A DNA stretch of 64,000 bases from Chryseobacterium capnotolerans (GCF_021278965.1 NZ_CP065589.1:4779001-4843000), one strand, 5' to 3'. Counted from the first letter of the stretch, positions 25,499-35,049 are shown. The notes: generated by a model not told the origin, from the sequence alone. Made by a program: numbers and translations.

Positions 25499-26551
25499 AT
25501 GACAAAACCTCCTATTTTCAAAGAATATATATTCTACCTCAGCTTCTGGTGTATTTTTGCCGTTGTAATATGGATCAACTTTCAGGTCAATACGGATCGG
25601 CTGATTGCTGTGCTTCAAACTATTGCTATTGTAATAACCTCTTTTATTTTCACCTATCATCTTGCTCAAAAGCTTCTTCCCAAAGCCTTAAGGACAAAAA
25701 AAATGAAGATTTTCCTGGTACAGGCTGTGTTGAATATTTTAATAATGAGTGTTGTTTATTCCTTCATTTTCACCTACCTTCAGGTTGCTCCTACAGTTGA
25801 TTTACCTCCCAGCTTCTACGATCATTTACCTATTTTATGGCAAGGATTTTATATGGCTATTCCTGCTGCTTTTATGATAAGTGTAGCTACCTGTGGTATT
25901 AAATTTTATCTTGAACATGAAAAAATTGAACGGGATCACATCCTCCTTCAGCAAGCACACCTGGAGAATCAGCTTAAGCTTCTTCAAGATCAGATGAATC
26001 CACATTTGGTATTTAATATTCTGAACCACATTCATATTCTCATTAAAACGGATACTCAACTTGCTGATTTTTTATTAATGAAATTTTCAGACATTCTACG
26101 ATATCAGCTTTATCATTGCAATCAAAATCTGGTTCCACTTGATAAGGAAATTGAATACCTCCAAAATCTGGTAGAGGTTGAGAAATTGAGATGGGGAAAT
26201 GAGCTCAATGTAGATGCCACTCTGAAAATCAATAATAAAAGGGCTTTTATTGCACCTCTATTACTTGTTTCTTTTATTGAAAACGCCTTTAAATACGTTT
26301 GCAGACTTCCGGGGCAAGTTGGTTATGTAAAGATCTTCTGCAAAGAAGAAAACAATAATCTTTTCTTTTATGTTGAAAATTCTTACTCGGAAATGGCTGT
26401 TCATAAGAAGAAAGACGGTGGTATTGGACTGCAAAATGTAAAAAAACGTCTGAAACTGCAGTATCCTGATGCCTATGATCTCAACATTGAATCTGATAAT
26501 CTTGTATTTAAAGTAACTTTAACCTTAAAACTGTCTGAAAATGAGCAATAA
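25499..26551 (+). CDS. LytS-type sensor histidine kinase
   Basis: Membrane sensor kinase (350 aa) with four hydrophobic helices (about 10-30, 38-60, 70-95, 110-135), a short helical linker (EHEKIERDHILLQQAHLENQ) and the His_kinase region LKLLQDQMNPHLVFNILNHIHIL with the phospho-accepting His. The ATPase domain has LLLVSFIENAFKYV (N box) and DGGIGLQNVKKRLKLQYP (G box). It is a close counterpart of the kinase at 4182 but with a shorter N-terminus. It overlaps the regulator gene by 11 bp. Confidence 0.93.
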   Translation: MTKPPIFKEYIFYLSFWCIFAVVIWINFQVNTDRLIAVLQTIAIVITSFIFTYHLAQKLLPKALRTKKMKIFLVQAVLNILIMSVVYSFIFTYLQVAPTVDLPPSFYDHLPILWQGFYMAIPAAFMISVATCGIKFYLEHEKIERDHILLQQAHLENQLKLLQDQMNPHLVFNILNHIHILIKTDTQLADFLLMKFSDILRYQLYHCNQNLVPLDKEIEYLQNLVEVEKLRWGNELNVDATLKINNKRAFIAPLLLVSFIENAFKYVCRLPGQVGYVKIFCKEENNNLFFYVENSYSEMAVHKKKDGGIGLQNVKKRLKLQYPDAYDLNIESDNLVFKVTLTLKLSENEQ

Positions 26552-27275
26552 TATTCCCAAAATTAAATGTCTGATCATCGATGATGAACCTCTGGCCAGA
26601 TTCCACCTTAAGGATATGGCAGATAAAATTGATTTCTTATCCGTAGAAGGAACTTATGCCACTGCATTAGAAGCAGATGCCAAGGTCAAAGAAAGCGAAA
26701 TAGATCTTCTTTTCCTGGATATCAATATGCCCTATCTGAATGGTATTGATTTTCTAGAACAGCTTGAAAATCCGCCTTTATGTATTTTTACAACGGCTTA
26801 TTCGGAATATGCTTTGGAAGGATTCCGGCTTCAGGTAGTGGATTATCTATTAAAACCTATTGCCTTTAACCGTTTTTATCAGGCTGTTAATAAAGCTCAG
26901 CAACAGTTTATCATCAATGAAAAATTAAAGAAAAATACACCACTGGATGACCCTTTTCTGTATGTAAGGCAATCTGATACTTTTATTAAAGTTTCCTGGG
27001 TAGATATTTTATATATTGAAAGTATGCAGAACTATACCAAACTGCATTTTAAAGATAAGTTCATTGTAATTCATCAGACCATGAAAGCCATTGAAGAATC
27101 GTTGCCTTCGGAACATTTTTTCAGAATTCATAAATCATTCTTAATCAACATTATTCATATTGATATGATTTCCGGAGGCCGTCTTTTTATCAATAAAACA
27201 GAGCTTCCTATTTCCCGTACCCGAAAGGAAGAATTGCTCAATCAGGTGGTTTATAAGAAGCTGATTAGTAAATAA
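26541..27275 (+). CDS. LytTR-family response regulator
   Basis: The 244-aa regulator pairs with the upstream kinase. The receiver domain shows CLIIDDEPLARFHL, the phospho-Asp in LLFLDINMPYLNGIDF, the Thr in IFTTAYSEYALEGF and LLKPIAFNRFYQAV. The LytTR domain (about 140-240) has FIKVSWVDILYIESMQNYTK, HQTMKAIEESLPSEHFFRIH and KSFLINIIHIDMI. It is translationally coupled to the kinase. Its likely targets are the two identically spaced promoters at 23806 and 24747 (inference from proximity and repeat form). Confidence 0.95.
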   Translation: MSNNIPKIKCLIIDDEPLARFHLKDMADKIDFLSVEGTYATALEADAKVKESEIDLLFLDINMPYLNGIDFLEQLENPPLCIFTTAYSEYALEGFRLQVVDYLLKPIAFNRFYQAVNKAQQQFIINEKLKKNTPLDDPFLYVRQSDTFIKVSWVDILYIESMQNYTKLHFKDKFIVIHQTMKAIEESLPSEHFFRIHKSFLINIIHIDMISGGRLFINKTELPISRTRKEELLNQVVYKKLISK

Positions 27276-27278
27276 AAG

Positions 27279-27358
27279 AGGAAGCCGGAAGCTGTTGGGG
27301 GAATTATTCAAGTTAAAAATAGATCAAATACATACATTCCGGCCTCTTTTTTATATCT
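27279..27358. terminator. long hairpin between convergent regulator and DUF6268 genes
   Basis: GAGGAAGCCGGAAGCTG at the left pairs with CATTCCGGCCTC at the right over a 45-nt loop, flanked by A and T runs. It probably terminates in both directions. Its sequence is a decayed relative of the GGAAGCTGGAAG repeat family. Confidence 0.5.
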
Positions 27359-28266
27359 TAAGGTAAATTCCAGCGTAAGGAGACCGCCGCATAGAATGTA
27401 CTGGAAAACTTAGGATCTGCAACTTTTTTCTCTTTAAAAATGCTTTTGATCTTTCGCTCACTTTCTGTGAAACTTCTCACCAGGGTTGATCCTCCCGTAA
27501 TCCCTATGCTCAGTTTATCACTGATCTTTATTTCCGGGCGGAGACCTGCTGTGATCTGCTGATAACCAAACATGATAGATTCTCCGTTTTTATTCCTTTC
27601 TACAGTCATTCCGCTAAGATTAACTACAGCTTTTAAGGTAAAAGCATCAGAGAATTGATATCCTACTTCTGCCCCTTCCGGGAAGTTAACTCTAAATTTA
27701 ACCTTTCCGTTGGTTTTCCAGTCGAAATAGATCCATGGCAGAACCATTGGAACCCCAAACGCTGTCGTAAGCACTGGCCCTACTCCCAAAGCAAGATTAG
27801 GATTAAAATGTCTGATAAAGACAATTCCTCCCTGTCCCAGTACATCATCAAAGCTTATCCTTTCCATATCTGTGTATACTCCAACGGAAGCCATCATCAT
27901 CATGCTCCACTTCTTTCCTAAAGGTCTTACATGCTGCAATCCTACCTGAGCGTTCAGCATCTGGTCCGGAAATAACGGAGTTTCATAATCTTTGTGGGAC
28001 ATTTTTGCATAGGATCCGCTCAATAGCATAGACCATGCTTTTACCTTACCTTCTTTATCTTTTTTTACTGATAATGGAATACTCAGATTTAGATTTACCC
28101 TTTTAAAATCACTTTTAGAATTCGTCTTTACACTGTCTTCCGGGCGGATATAATTAGAGGATGGAATGTATTCTGTTTTAAGTTCAGCGGAGATTCCCGA
28201 TTGGGCACTTACCCAATATCCTAACGGCAACAGACAGCATAAAGCCGTCAAAAGGTTCCTTTTCAT
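27358..28266 (-). CDS. DUF6268-type outer-membrane beta-barrel protein
   Basis: Exported barrel-like protein (302 aa) with signal peptide MKRNLLTALCCLLPLGYWVSAQ. Repeated amphipathic strands such as VNLNLSIPLSVKKDKEGKVK, AWSMLLSGSYAKMSH, KWSMMMMASVGVYTDM, LALGVGPVLTTAFGVPMVLP and LSIGITGGSTLVRSFTESER, ending AAVSLRWNLP, fit the DUF6268 outer-membrane family. No ligand or transport role is known. It is monocistronic and convergent with the LytTR regulator gene. Confidence 0.8.
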   Translation of the reverse strand: MKRNLLTALCCLLPLGYWVSAQSGISAELKTEYIPSSNYIRPEDSVKTNSKSDFKRVNLNLSIPLSVKKDKEGKVKAWSMLLSGSYAKMSHKDYETPLFPDQMLNAQVGLQHVRPLGKKWSMMMMASVGVYTDMERISFDDVLGQGGIVFIRHFNPNLALGVGPVLTTAFGVPMVLPWIYFDWKTNGKVKFRVNFPEGAEVGYQFSDAFTLKAVVNLSGMTVERNKNGESIMFGYQQITAGLRPEIKISDKLSIGITGGSTLVRSFTESERKIKSIFKEKKVADPKFSSTFYAAVSLRWNLP

Positions 28267-28377
28267 ATTTTAAATTTTATGCAAAGAGAACCTTTTGATT
28301 ATTTTTTCAAAAATTACTTGATTAAGTGCCTGAATGGTATGACCAATAGAAACAATGGAAGGATAAAGCTAAATGGG

Positions 28378-28543
28378 CTGGGAGCCAGAAGAGGGAAGCT
28401 GGAAGTTACCATTAGTCTGCTGAATTACTGAAAATTACTATAAATAAAGCACTAAAACCCAGAAAAATCAGCAATTCTGGGCTTTATTTTGTTCCTCGGC
28501 TTTCAATAACTTTCCTCCTCCAGGCTTTCCACTTCCTTACTAT
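28378..28543. repeat. intergenic inverted-repeat element, copy 2 (with embedded terminator)
   Basis: The left end GGGAGCCAGAAGAGGGAAGC then TGGAAGTTACCATTAGTCTGC faces a right end AATAACTTTCCTCCTCCAGGC then TTTCCACTTCC. Inside lies CCCAGAA / TTCTGGG (28458-28464, 28475-28481) with AAAGC/GCTTT outside it, a likely terminator of the MFS gene read on the minus strand. Confidence 0.55.
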
Positions 28544-29752
28544 TTAAGCTACAGATTCCCGCATTACGGCCTTCTTACCTTTGAAAATCTGATACCCAAA
28601 CCATACAGCTACCAAAGCCATTCCGGAACGGGTAACTACCATCGGCAAAATAGAATCTGCTTCTAAGAACCCTAGTAATCCCGACATTAAAAAGGTTACC
28701 ATCAATTGCATGAATCCTAACAATGCTGCAGCCGTACCTCTCCCTTCTTTAAATGGAGATAAAGCGTGCGCTGAGGTAAGAGGAAACAGAATTCCAATAG
28801 CTAACAATGATAGATACAACATGCCTATTTCCAATACCATAGAAAGATTTCCTGCTGCTATAAAAATATGAAGAGTACATACCACCAACAACATTAAAGT
28901 AGCGCCAAATAAAAGGGTTGAATTACTTATTCTTTTGATTAATTTAGGTGTAAGATAAGCCGCTGTAATTAAAGCTAATGAATTGAATGCAAAGATAAAA
29001 CTGAAAGTCTCACTGGAAAATCCATGAATTTCCATAAATAAGAACGGAGCATTTGAAATATAGATAATCAGAGAAGCAAATGCAATACTTCCTACCATCG
29101 TACTGTTGATAAATTCTTTGTTGGAAATAATCATCTTTAATTGTTCCTTTAAACTCTTTTCATCTGTTGCCATATTATCCTGCTGGCTGATTCTGGTATT
29201 GGTTTCCGGAACATATTTATATACCATAAAAAATGTAATCAATCCCATAACACATAGAAAAGCGAATGAACTGTTCCAACCCCAGTATTTTAAGAATACA
29301 CTTCCCATTAAAGGTGCTACAATGGGAGCAATTCCGCTGATTTGAGATTGTTGTGCAAAAATGGTTACGGATTTCTGCTTATCATAAAGATCAATAATAA
29401 TAGCTCTTCCGATTACAATTCCTGCACTTCCTCCAAATGCCTGTAAGAAACGCATGGCCCATAAAACGTAAATATCCGAGGTAAAATAAATGGCTGTTGC
29501 TCCTATAATAAAAAGGAGAAGACCACAATACAACATTGGTTTACGGCCTGTTTTGTCTGATAAAGGTCCCCATAATAACTGTCCGATGGCAAATCCGGCA
29601 AAGAAAACCGAAATAGAGATTTGAATATGCCCGATATCCGTATTAAAAATTTTAGCCATGCTTGGAAAAGCAGGAAGATAAAGATCTATACTTAAGGATT
29701 CTAACGTGTTGAGTAATGCTAAAATAAACACTACAATACCTAACTTCTTCAT
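28544..29752 (-). CDS. Bcr/CflA-family MFS multidrug exporter
   Basis: Inner-membrane proton antiporter (402 aa, 12 predicted helices) of the Bcr/CflA branch (DHA1). Signatures are LESLSIDLYLPAFPSMAKIF in TM1, GQLLWGPLSDKTGRKPMLY as the loop 2-3 motif and RFLQAFGGSAGIVIGRAIIID in TM4. The central loop is long and charged (TRISQQDNMATDEKSLKEQ). Substrate unknown. An AraC-type regulator on the same strand lies 171 bp upstream and may control it. Confidence 0.9.
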   Translation of the reverse strand: MKKLGIVVFILALLNTLESLSIDLYLPAFPSMAKIFNTDIGHIQISISVFFAGFAIGQLLWGPLSDKTGRKPMLYCGLLLFIIGATAIYFTSDIYVLWAMRFLQAFGGSAGIVIGRAIIIDLYDKQKSVTIFAQQSQISGIAPIVAPLMGSVFLKYWGWNSSFAFLCVMGLITFFMVYKYVPETNTRISQQDNMATDEKSLKEQLKMIISNKEFINSTMVGSIAFASLIIYISNAPFLFMEIHGFSSETFSFIFAFNSLALITAAYLTPKLIKRISNSTLLFGATLMLLVVCTLHIFIAAGNLSMVLEIGMLYLSLLAIGILFPLTSAHALSPFKEGRGTAAALLGFMQLMVTFLMSGLLGFLEADSILPMVVTRSGMALVAVWFGYQIFKGKKAVMRESVA

Positions 29753-29923
29753 AAATTGTAAGCCTTCACAGGCGATTTTTTTCCAGGGTGCAAAATTGCC
29801 TTAAAAAGGAAGTGAATACAATAAAGGAACTGAAGGAAGTATAGGACAAATTGAAGATTAAAACACAATATTTGATTAAAACCATCAATTTTAAACCATC
29901 ATAATTGTAAATATTGAAGATTG

Positions 29924-30745
29924 TCATTTTTCATTATTCTTAAAATTTTCAGGACTTCTCCCTGCATGTTTCTTAAAAAATCTTGAAAAATATGAAGCAT
30001 CGTTAAAACCGAGTTTAAAAGCAATCTCCTTCACAGTGAGTGCTCCAAAACTAAGTTCTCTTTTAGCTTCCAGGATAAGACGCTGATTGATCATTTTTTT
30101 TACTGTTGTTCCTCTCAGAAGACGTACAATATCATTGAGGTGGTGGGTACTTATTTTTAATTTTTCGGCATAGAAAGCCGTTTCTTTATGTACAATATAA
30201 TGTTTCTCAATAAGAGCTACCAAGTCCTGAACACGCTGCCGGTCATTCAGTAAAGTTTCCTGTGGGTTAATCTGTTCTCCAATGATGATACAAAATGCTT
30301 TCAGATAGGCCTTCAAAAGCTCAGTTCTTGAGGTGGTTTTATATTCCTGTTCAATCAATGAGATGAGTGTACTGCAGGTTTTCTCGTTTTTAGGATCTAA
30401 AAAAAACGGAAGCACACCTCCGGTAAGTACAGATTCAATATCACAGGCTTCATTGAAAATTTCCCGGCTTATCGCCATAGCATATCCCTCCTCACCTTCT
30501 ACTTTCATATTAAACGCCTGTCCCGGTGCAATAATGCAGATTTGATTATTCTCTAGTTTATAGCTCTCAAAATCCAGTTCCAGGCAGCTTTTTTCATAGA
30601 CTTCTCTGAACCAGATAATTTCAAAAAAATTATGCCGGTGTACATCATGAAAATTCTCCGGGCCTGCTGCACTTAGGGTACTCATCTGAAATTCTTCAGA
30701 GGTAAGATGATGCATCGGTATTTCTTTTTCTGGTATATTCATCAC
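29924..30745 (-). CDS. AraC-family transcriptional regulator
   Basis: The 273-aa regulator has an N-terminal cupin-like sensing domain (FHDVHRHNFFEIIWFRE, NNQICIIAPGQAFNM) and a C-terminal pair of helix-turn-helix motifs (about 175-270). The first is EKLKISTHHLNDIVRLLRG, the second LTVKEIAFKLGFNDASYFSR followed by FFKKHAGRSPENF, a textbook AraC signature. The start could be Met1 or Met2. It is transcribed toward the MFS gene, so regulation of that exporter is a reasonable inference. Confidence 0.92.
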   Translation of the reverse strand: MMNIPEKEIPMHHLTSEEFQMSTLSAAGPENFHDVHRHNFFEIIWFREVYEKSCLELDFESYKLENNQICIIAPGQAFNMKVEGEEGYAMAISREIFNEACDIESVLTGGVLPFFLDPKNEKTCSTLISLIEQEYKTTSRTELLKAYLKAFCIIIGEQINPQETLLNDRQRVQDLVALIEKHYIVHKETAFYAEKLKISTHHLNDIVRLLRGTTVKKMINQRLILEAKRELSFGALTVKEIAFKLGFNDASYFSRFFKKHAGRSPENFKNNEK

Positions 30746-30773
30746 TGGAGTTTTAAAATAAGTAAGCTATAAA

Positions 30774-30806
30774 CAAAAACCACAGCAAAAAAGTGCTGCG
30801 GTTTTC
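30774..30806 (-). terminator. terminator of the thiL operon
   Basis: AACCACAGCA (30778-30787) pairs with TGCTGCGGTT (30794-30803), one wobble, around AAAAAG. On the minus strand it ends in a T-rich run GGTTTTTG. Confidence 0.7.
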
Positions 30807-30852
30807 TACAATATTTAAAATTAAATATAATTTTTCAGTTTTAGAATAGCTT

Positions 30853-31020
30853 TTAGCCAAACACAAAATAATAAATAACACTCCAAACAGTAACAAAAAA
30901 TAAAACAAAAAATAAAGATTCCCGAAGGTTCTGGTTTTTCTTTTTAATATAATGCTTATAAAGAGTTACTATTATAAATGCAATAATAATCAGCGTTGGT
31001 AATACTGTAAAGGTATACAT
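30853..31020 (-). CDS. small two-helix membrane protein downstream of thiL
   Basis: The 55-aa product has two hydrophobic helices (TVLPTLIIIAFIIVTLYKHY and SLFFVLFFVTVWSVIYYFVF) joined by a basic loop KKKNQNLRES. It starts 6 bp after the thiL stop and is followed by a terminator, so it is likely the last gene of that operon. No family recognised. The charge pattern suggests a hairpin with the loop in the cytoplasm. Confidence 0.6.
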   Translation of the reverse strand: MYTFTVLPTLIIIAFIIVTLYKHYIKKKNQNLRESLFFVLFFVTVWSVIYYFVFG

Positions 31021-31026
31021 CCTGAT

Positions 31027-32082
31027 TTATTGGTTTCCTAAAAAGGCATCCCATCCCTGAGCAGTAAGAGCTACCAACTGGTTAGATCCTCTTGCCACCA
31101 TAAAGTTTCCTTCTTCTTTTTCCACTGCATGTCCTATGATGGTAAAATCAGGATGGTTTTTAATCTTATCAAAATCGTTTGGTGAAATGGTGAACAGTAA
31201 TTCATAATCTTCACCACCACTTAATGCTGTCATAACAGGATTTAAGTTCATTTCGTCTGCTGTAGAGATCGTAAGGTTATCCAATGGAATCTTTTCCTCA
31301 TACAGTCTGAATCCTACTTTAGACTGGTCGGAAAGATGAAGAATTTCCGAAGCCAAGCCATCAGAAATATCGATCATGGAAGTTGGTTTAATATCCAGTT
31401 CTTCCAGAATTGTTTTGACATCGGTTCTTGCTTCAGGCTTCAACTGTCTCTCCAGGATATAGTCGTATCCTTCCATCTCCGGCTGCATATTTGGATCAGC
31501 AAGATATACGGCATGTTCTCTTTCTAAAATCTGAAGTCCCATATAAGCTCCACCCAAATCTCCAGTCACTACAAGAAGGTCATTAGGTTTTGCTCCACTT
31601 CTCTTTACAATATTTTCGCCAGATTCAATACCTACTGCTGTAATGCTCATTACTAATCCGGAATTAGAACTTGTAGTATCTCCACCAATCAGGTCAACTT
31701 TGTACCTGGTACATGCTGCCTGAATTCCCGCATAAAGTTCTTCCAAAGCTTCTACCGGAAAACGATTGGAAACAGCTAAAGAAACCAAAATCTGTGTAGG
31801 AACGGCATTCATTGCTGCAATATCACTTAGGTTTACCACTACGGCTTTATAACCTAGATGCTTTAATGGAACATAACCTAAGTTAAAGTGTACGCCTTCT
31901 GCTAAAACATCCGTGGTAAGAACCACTTTTTTATTATTAGGGTTAATCACTGCCGCATCATCTCCTACTCCAAGATCCGAAGATTCGTTGGATAGAGGGA
32001 AATACTCTGTCAAATGCTTAATCAGACCGAATTCTCCTAATTTTGAAATGGGCGTAAGCTCCTGTGATTTATCTTCAAACAT
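31027..32082 (-). CDS. thiL: thiamine-monophosphate kinase
   Basis: ThiL phosphorylates thiamine monophosphate to the active cofactor thiamine diphosphate using ATP. The 351-aa protein shows the PurM-like fold: GEFGLIKHLTEYFP, the Mg-binding VGDDAAVINPNNKKVVLTTD, HLGYKAVVVNLSDIAAMNA, VDLIGGDTTSS, LLVVTGDLGGAYMGLQILE, MIDISDGLASEILHL and SGGEDYELLFTI. The length is somewhat above E. coli ThiL but usual for Bacteroidota. No other thi genes are near. Confidence 0.93.
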   Translation of the reverse strand: MFEDKSQELTPISKLGEFGLIKHLTEYFPLSNESSDLGVGDDAAVINPNNKKVVLTTDVLAEGVHFNLGYVPLKHLGYKAVVVNLSDIAAMNAVPTQILVSLAVSNRFPVEALEELYAGIQAACTRYKVDLIGGDTTSSNSGLVMSITAVGIESGENIVKRSGAKPNDLLVVTGDLGGAYMGLQILEREHAVYLADPNMQPEMEGYDYILERQLKPEARTDVKTILEELDIKPTSMIDISDGLASEILHLSDQSKVGFRLYEEKIPLDNLTISTADEMNLNPVMTALSGGEDYELLFTISPNDFDKIKNHPDFTIIGHAVEKEEGNFMVARGSNQLVALTAQGWDAFLGNQ

Positions 32083-32140
32083 AATTTTTTGTATTAATGT
32101 CCAATGTAAAAAGGATGAATGATTTAAAAATTGCTTTCCA

Positions 32141-32178
32141 AACTTTAAACCTTGAACCTTGAATTTTAAACTTTGAAT
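32141..32178. repeat. short degenerate tandem repeat between thiL and the thioesterase gene
   Basis: About five 7-base units of the type CTTGAAC/TTTAAAC follow one another (AACTTTAAACCTTGAACCTT, then GAATTTTAAACTTTGAA). Similar 7-mer strings also appear weakly at 52576-52606. No coding potential. Confidence 0.5.
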
Positions 32179-32672
32179 TATTTTGTAAATTCTGCCGGAT
32201 CAATATTGTGTGGGTGGAAAGGAAACTTTTTAAAGTCTTCTTTTGATAATACCACTGTTTCCGGGCTTTTGTATTTATTCATTGCTTCCACTACATCATC
32301 TGGCGGAGTGGTCATTTTTCTCAACATCATATCAATCCATACTCCTGTTGCCTCCGCAGTTGCACAGTGTACTCCATCCGGAGTATAGAATTTATGTACG
32401 AAACGGTAGATAGAAGAATCATCTGAACATCCATCAATTTCTACACTTACAATAACGGTCTGATCGGCATAGATCTCCTTGAAGAAAGAATATTTTTCAT
32501 GCAGGATTACAGGGCCGATTCCCCATCTGCTTAATTGGGTAACCCCCATTTTCTCCTTGGTCATAAAGGCCATTCTGGCTTGCGCACAGTATTGTACATA
32601 TGATGAATTGGCTAAGTGTTTGTTGGCATCAAGATCGCTCCAACGTACTTCAAATTTATGGTAGAAAATCAT
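32178..32672 (-). CDS. acyl-CoA thioesterase (hotdog fold, 4HBT type)
   Basis: Hotdog-fold hydrolase of about 164 aa that should release CoA from acyl-CoA in the cytoplasm. The start at Met15 of the longest frame (MIFYHKFEVRWSDLDANKHL) matches 4HBT family members; the preceding residues look like leader. RWSDLDANKHLANSSYVQYC contains the catalytic Asp region, and FFKEIYADQTVIVSVEIDGC and RFVHKFYTPDGVHCATAEAT are the central strands. The acyl substrate is unknown. Confidence 0.85.
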   Translation of the reverse strand: MIFYHKFEVRWSDLDANKHLANSSYVQYCAQARMAFMTKEKMGVTQLSRWGIGPVILHEKYSFFKEIYADQTVIVSVEIDGCSDDSSIYRFVHKFYTPDGVHCATAEATGVWIDMMLRKMTTPPDDVVEAMNKYKSPETVVLSKEDFKKFPFHPHNIDPAEFTK

Positions 32673-32787
32673 ACTGAAATCGTTTTTGGTATAATTAAAA
32701 ATTATAATCTTCAAAAATACTCAAATAAGATGGTTTATAAAAATTGTACTTTTGAAAAAATAATCTTCAGCATAGGATTGCACATAC

Positions 32788-33991
32788 ATGAAACAGATCA
32801 TTATTATCGGAGGCGGTGCTGCAGGCTTTTTCTGCGCATCCAATCTAGACGAAAAGAAATATAAGATTACCATTTTAGAGCAGAACTCGGATGTTCTTCA
32901 GAAAGTTAAGATTTCTGGAGGCGGACGCTGTAATGTTACCCACGCCTGCTTTGACCCAAGAGAATTGGTACAGTTCTATCCCCGTGGAAACAAAGAATTA
33001 TTAAGTGTCTTCACTAAATTTCAACCTGGAGACACTATGGAATGGTTCGATCAGCGCAATGTTCCTCTGAAAATAGAGAATGACAACAGAACTTTTCCTG
33101 AAAGCAATTCTTCACAAACGATCATCAATACTTTCCTGAATGAAACTCAGAAAAAAAAATGTGATAGTACAGACAAAATGCAGTGTAAAGGAAATTGAAA
33201 AGCAAGATGAAAAATACCTTGTAAAAACCAATTCAGGGGATTTTGAGGCAGATTATATTGTGTATACTACCGGCAGTTCTCCAAAATCATTGAAAATCAT
33301 TGAAAATTTGGGGCATAAGATCGTAGACCTTGTTCCATCGCTATTTACTTTTAATATTAAAGATGAACTTTTAAAAGAGCTGCCTGGAACAAGTTTTGAA
33401 AATGCAGGGATTTCAATTCCTAGGCTGAAAACAGAAGAAAGCGGACCGCTTTTGATTACCCATTGGGGACTTTCCGGGCCTGCAGTACTTAAAATTTCTG
33501 CCTGGGAAGCAATAAGTCTTGCCAAGCTTAAATACAACTTTGAAATTGAGGTTAATTTTATTTCAATAGATCTTGATGATGCGGAAGAGATTTTCCAGAA
33601 CTTCAAGCAAAATAACCCTAAAAAGTCCGTTGGGCAATCTAAAATCTTTGATATTACGAACAGATTCTGGCAAAAAATATTAGATATTTCGAAGGTTGAC
33701 CTTAATAAACAGGTGGCCAATATTTCAGGAAAGGAAATGCAGAAGATCCTTGAAAACCTATGTAAAAAGAAATTTCAGGTTACTGGAAAATCAACTTTTA
33801 AAGATGAGTTCGTTACCGCAGGAGGTATTGACTTAAAGGAAATTAACTTCAAAAACATGTCTTCAAAATTGCTTCCTAATTTTTATATTGCCGGTGAGGT
33901 TTTAAATATAGATGCAGTGACAGGAGGCTTCAATTTTCAGGCATGCTGGAGTGAAGGCTGGCTGATTGCACAAGACTTAAATACTTTGTAA
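32788..33991 (+). pseudogene. HI0933/BaiN-like FAD-dependent oxidoreductase (frameshifted as sequenced)
   Basis: Flavoprotein of the HI0933 family. The FAD-binding Rossmann motif is IIIGGGAAGFFCASNL, followed by the signature KVKISGGGRCNVTHACFDP; the C-terminus has FVTAGGIDLKEINFKNMSSK and GEVLNIDAVTGGFNFQACWS. The frame breaks in the A9 run 33151-33159; one A fewer reads ETQKKNVIVQTKCSVKEIE and restores about 400 aa, the normal length. A -7-like TACTTTTG lies about 35 bp upstream. Leads a four-gene operon (gaps of 2 and 5 bp, then an ATGA overlap). Physiological substrate unknown. Confidence 0.88.
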
Positions 33992-33993
33992 AG

Positions 33994-34407
33994 ATGAAAA
34001 AAATACTATTTCTATTATGTTCACTCTGGTTCTCCGTATGCTTTTCCCAAGAAAATAAAACGGAAATTCCTCCAACACACGATCATTCCAGAGATCGTTT
34101 TATCCCCGAAGCTCGTAAACCAGCAGAATACCCCGGTGGAATAAATGCATTTATGCAGGAAGTTGCAGGTAAAATAAAGACAAATAAAATAAAGGACGTA
34201 AAAGGAAAGATAAAAGCCAATGCAAAGTTTGCGGTGAATATTGATGGAGAAATAGAAAAAATTTCTGTAACAGGAGATAATGAAGATTTTAATAAAGAGA
34301 TCGAAAGAGCTCTTACCTTAACGCGTAAGAAATGGAAACCGGAAGAATACAAAGGAACCCCCGTATTAAGCTGGTATAATCTCCCTTTCATCATGAATTT
34401 TAATTAA
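33994..34407 (+). CDS. secreted TonB C-terminal-like protein
   Basis: Small exported protein (137 aa) with signal peptide MKKILFLLCSLWFSVCFSQ. The mature part PAEYPGGINAFMQEVAGKIK, ANAKFAVNIDGEIEKISVTG and RKKWKPEEYKGTPVLSWYNL then PFIMNF matches the C-terminal fold of Bacteroidota energy-transducer-like proteins (YPGG...F...WxPa..kG.PV). Without a TM anchor it cannot work as a normal TonB. It shares this design with the 21278 product. Second gene of the 32788 operon. Confidence 0.72.
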   Translation: MKKILFLLCSLWFSVCFSQENKTEIPPTHDHSRDRFIPEARKPAEYPGGINAFMQEVAGKIKTNKIKDVKGKIKANAKFAVNIDGEIEKISVTGDNEDFNKEIERALTLTRKKWKPEEYKGTPVLSWYNLPFIMNFN

Positions 34408-34412
34408 AAAGA

Positions 34413-35049
34413 ATGCTTTCAGCCAAAAGAAATATCCCATTTTTCAAAATCCTTCTCATTATAGGATTTGTGTATTTCTTTTGGCTGATGCTTAGCATTA
34501 CGCTGGAATATATCCCTTTGGATCCCAATGTCAGCTTCCTGATGATTAAGCAGACTGAGGTGGAACAGAGACCGGAATATCTTTACTTTTTCTACACGCA
34601 TGTGTACACCAGTATTTTTGTACTTCTTTCAGGGTTTTTAGCCATACTGCGTAAAGATTTCGGATGGAAAAGTTCTCACCGGAATACAGGAAAGGTGTAT
34701 ATTTTTCTCATTCTGATTTTAGCCGCTCCTTCGGGAATTTATATGGGCTTTTTTGCCAATGGAGGTCTTTTTTTCAAAAATTTCATTTGTTATACTGGGC
34801 TTTTTATGGTGGTTTTCTACCTTCAAAGCTTATCAGCTAGCAAGACAAAAAAGATTTAAAGAGCACAAGCAGTGGATGTGGCGGAGCTTTGCTTTTACCT
34901 TATCAGCCATCACATTGCGAATGTGGAAGGTTATTATCGTATATTTATTCCAACCTAATCCCATGGATGTTTACCAAATCATTGCATGGCTGGGCTGGAT
35001 TCCCAATATCCTTTTTATTGAATACCTAATTACAAAAAAACAGATATGA
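34413..35049 (+). pseudogene. DUF2306 membrane protein (frameshifted as sequenced)
   Basis: Multi-pass inner-membrane protein with about six helices. The N-terminus runs FKILLIIGFVYFFWLMLSIT; the mid part has YFFYTHVYTSIFVLLSGFLA and HRNTGKVYIFLILILAAPSG. The break is in the T7 run 34768-34774. Dropping one T reads ANGGLFSKISFVILGFLWWF and continues to KEHKQWMWRSFAFTLSAITL, the expected DUF2306 signature, giving about 211 aa. The stop overlaps the next ATG (ATGA). Function unknown; conserved histidines suggest haem or redox chemistry but this is speculative. Confidence 0.8.
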
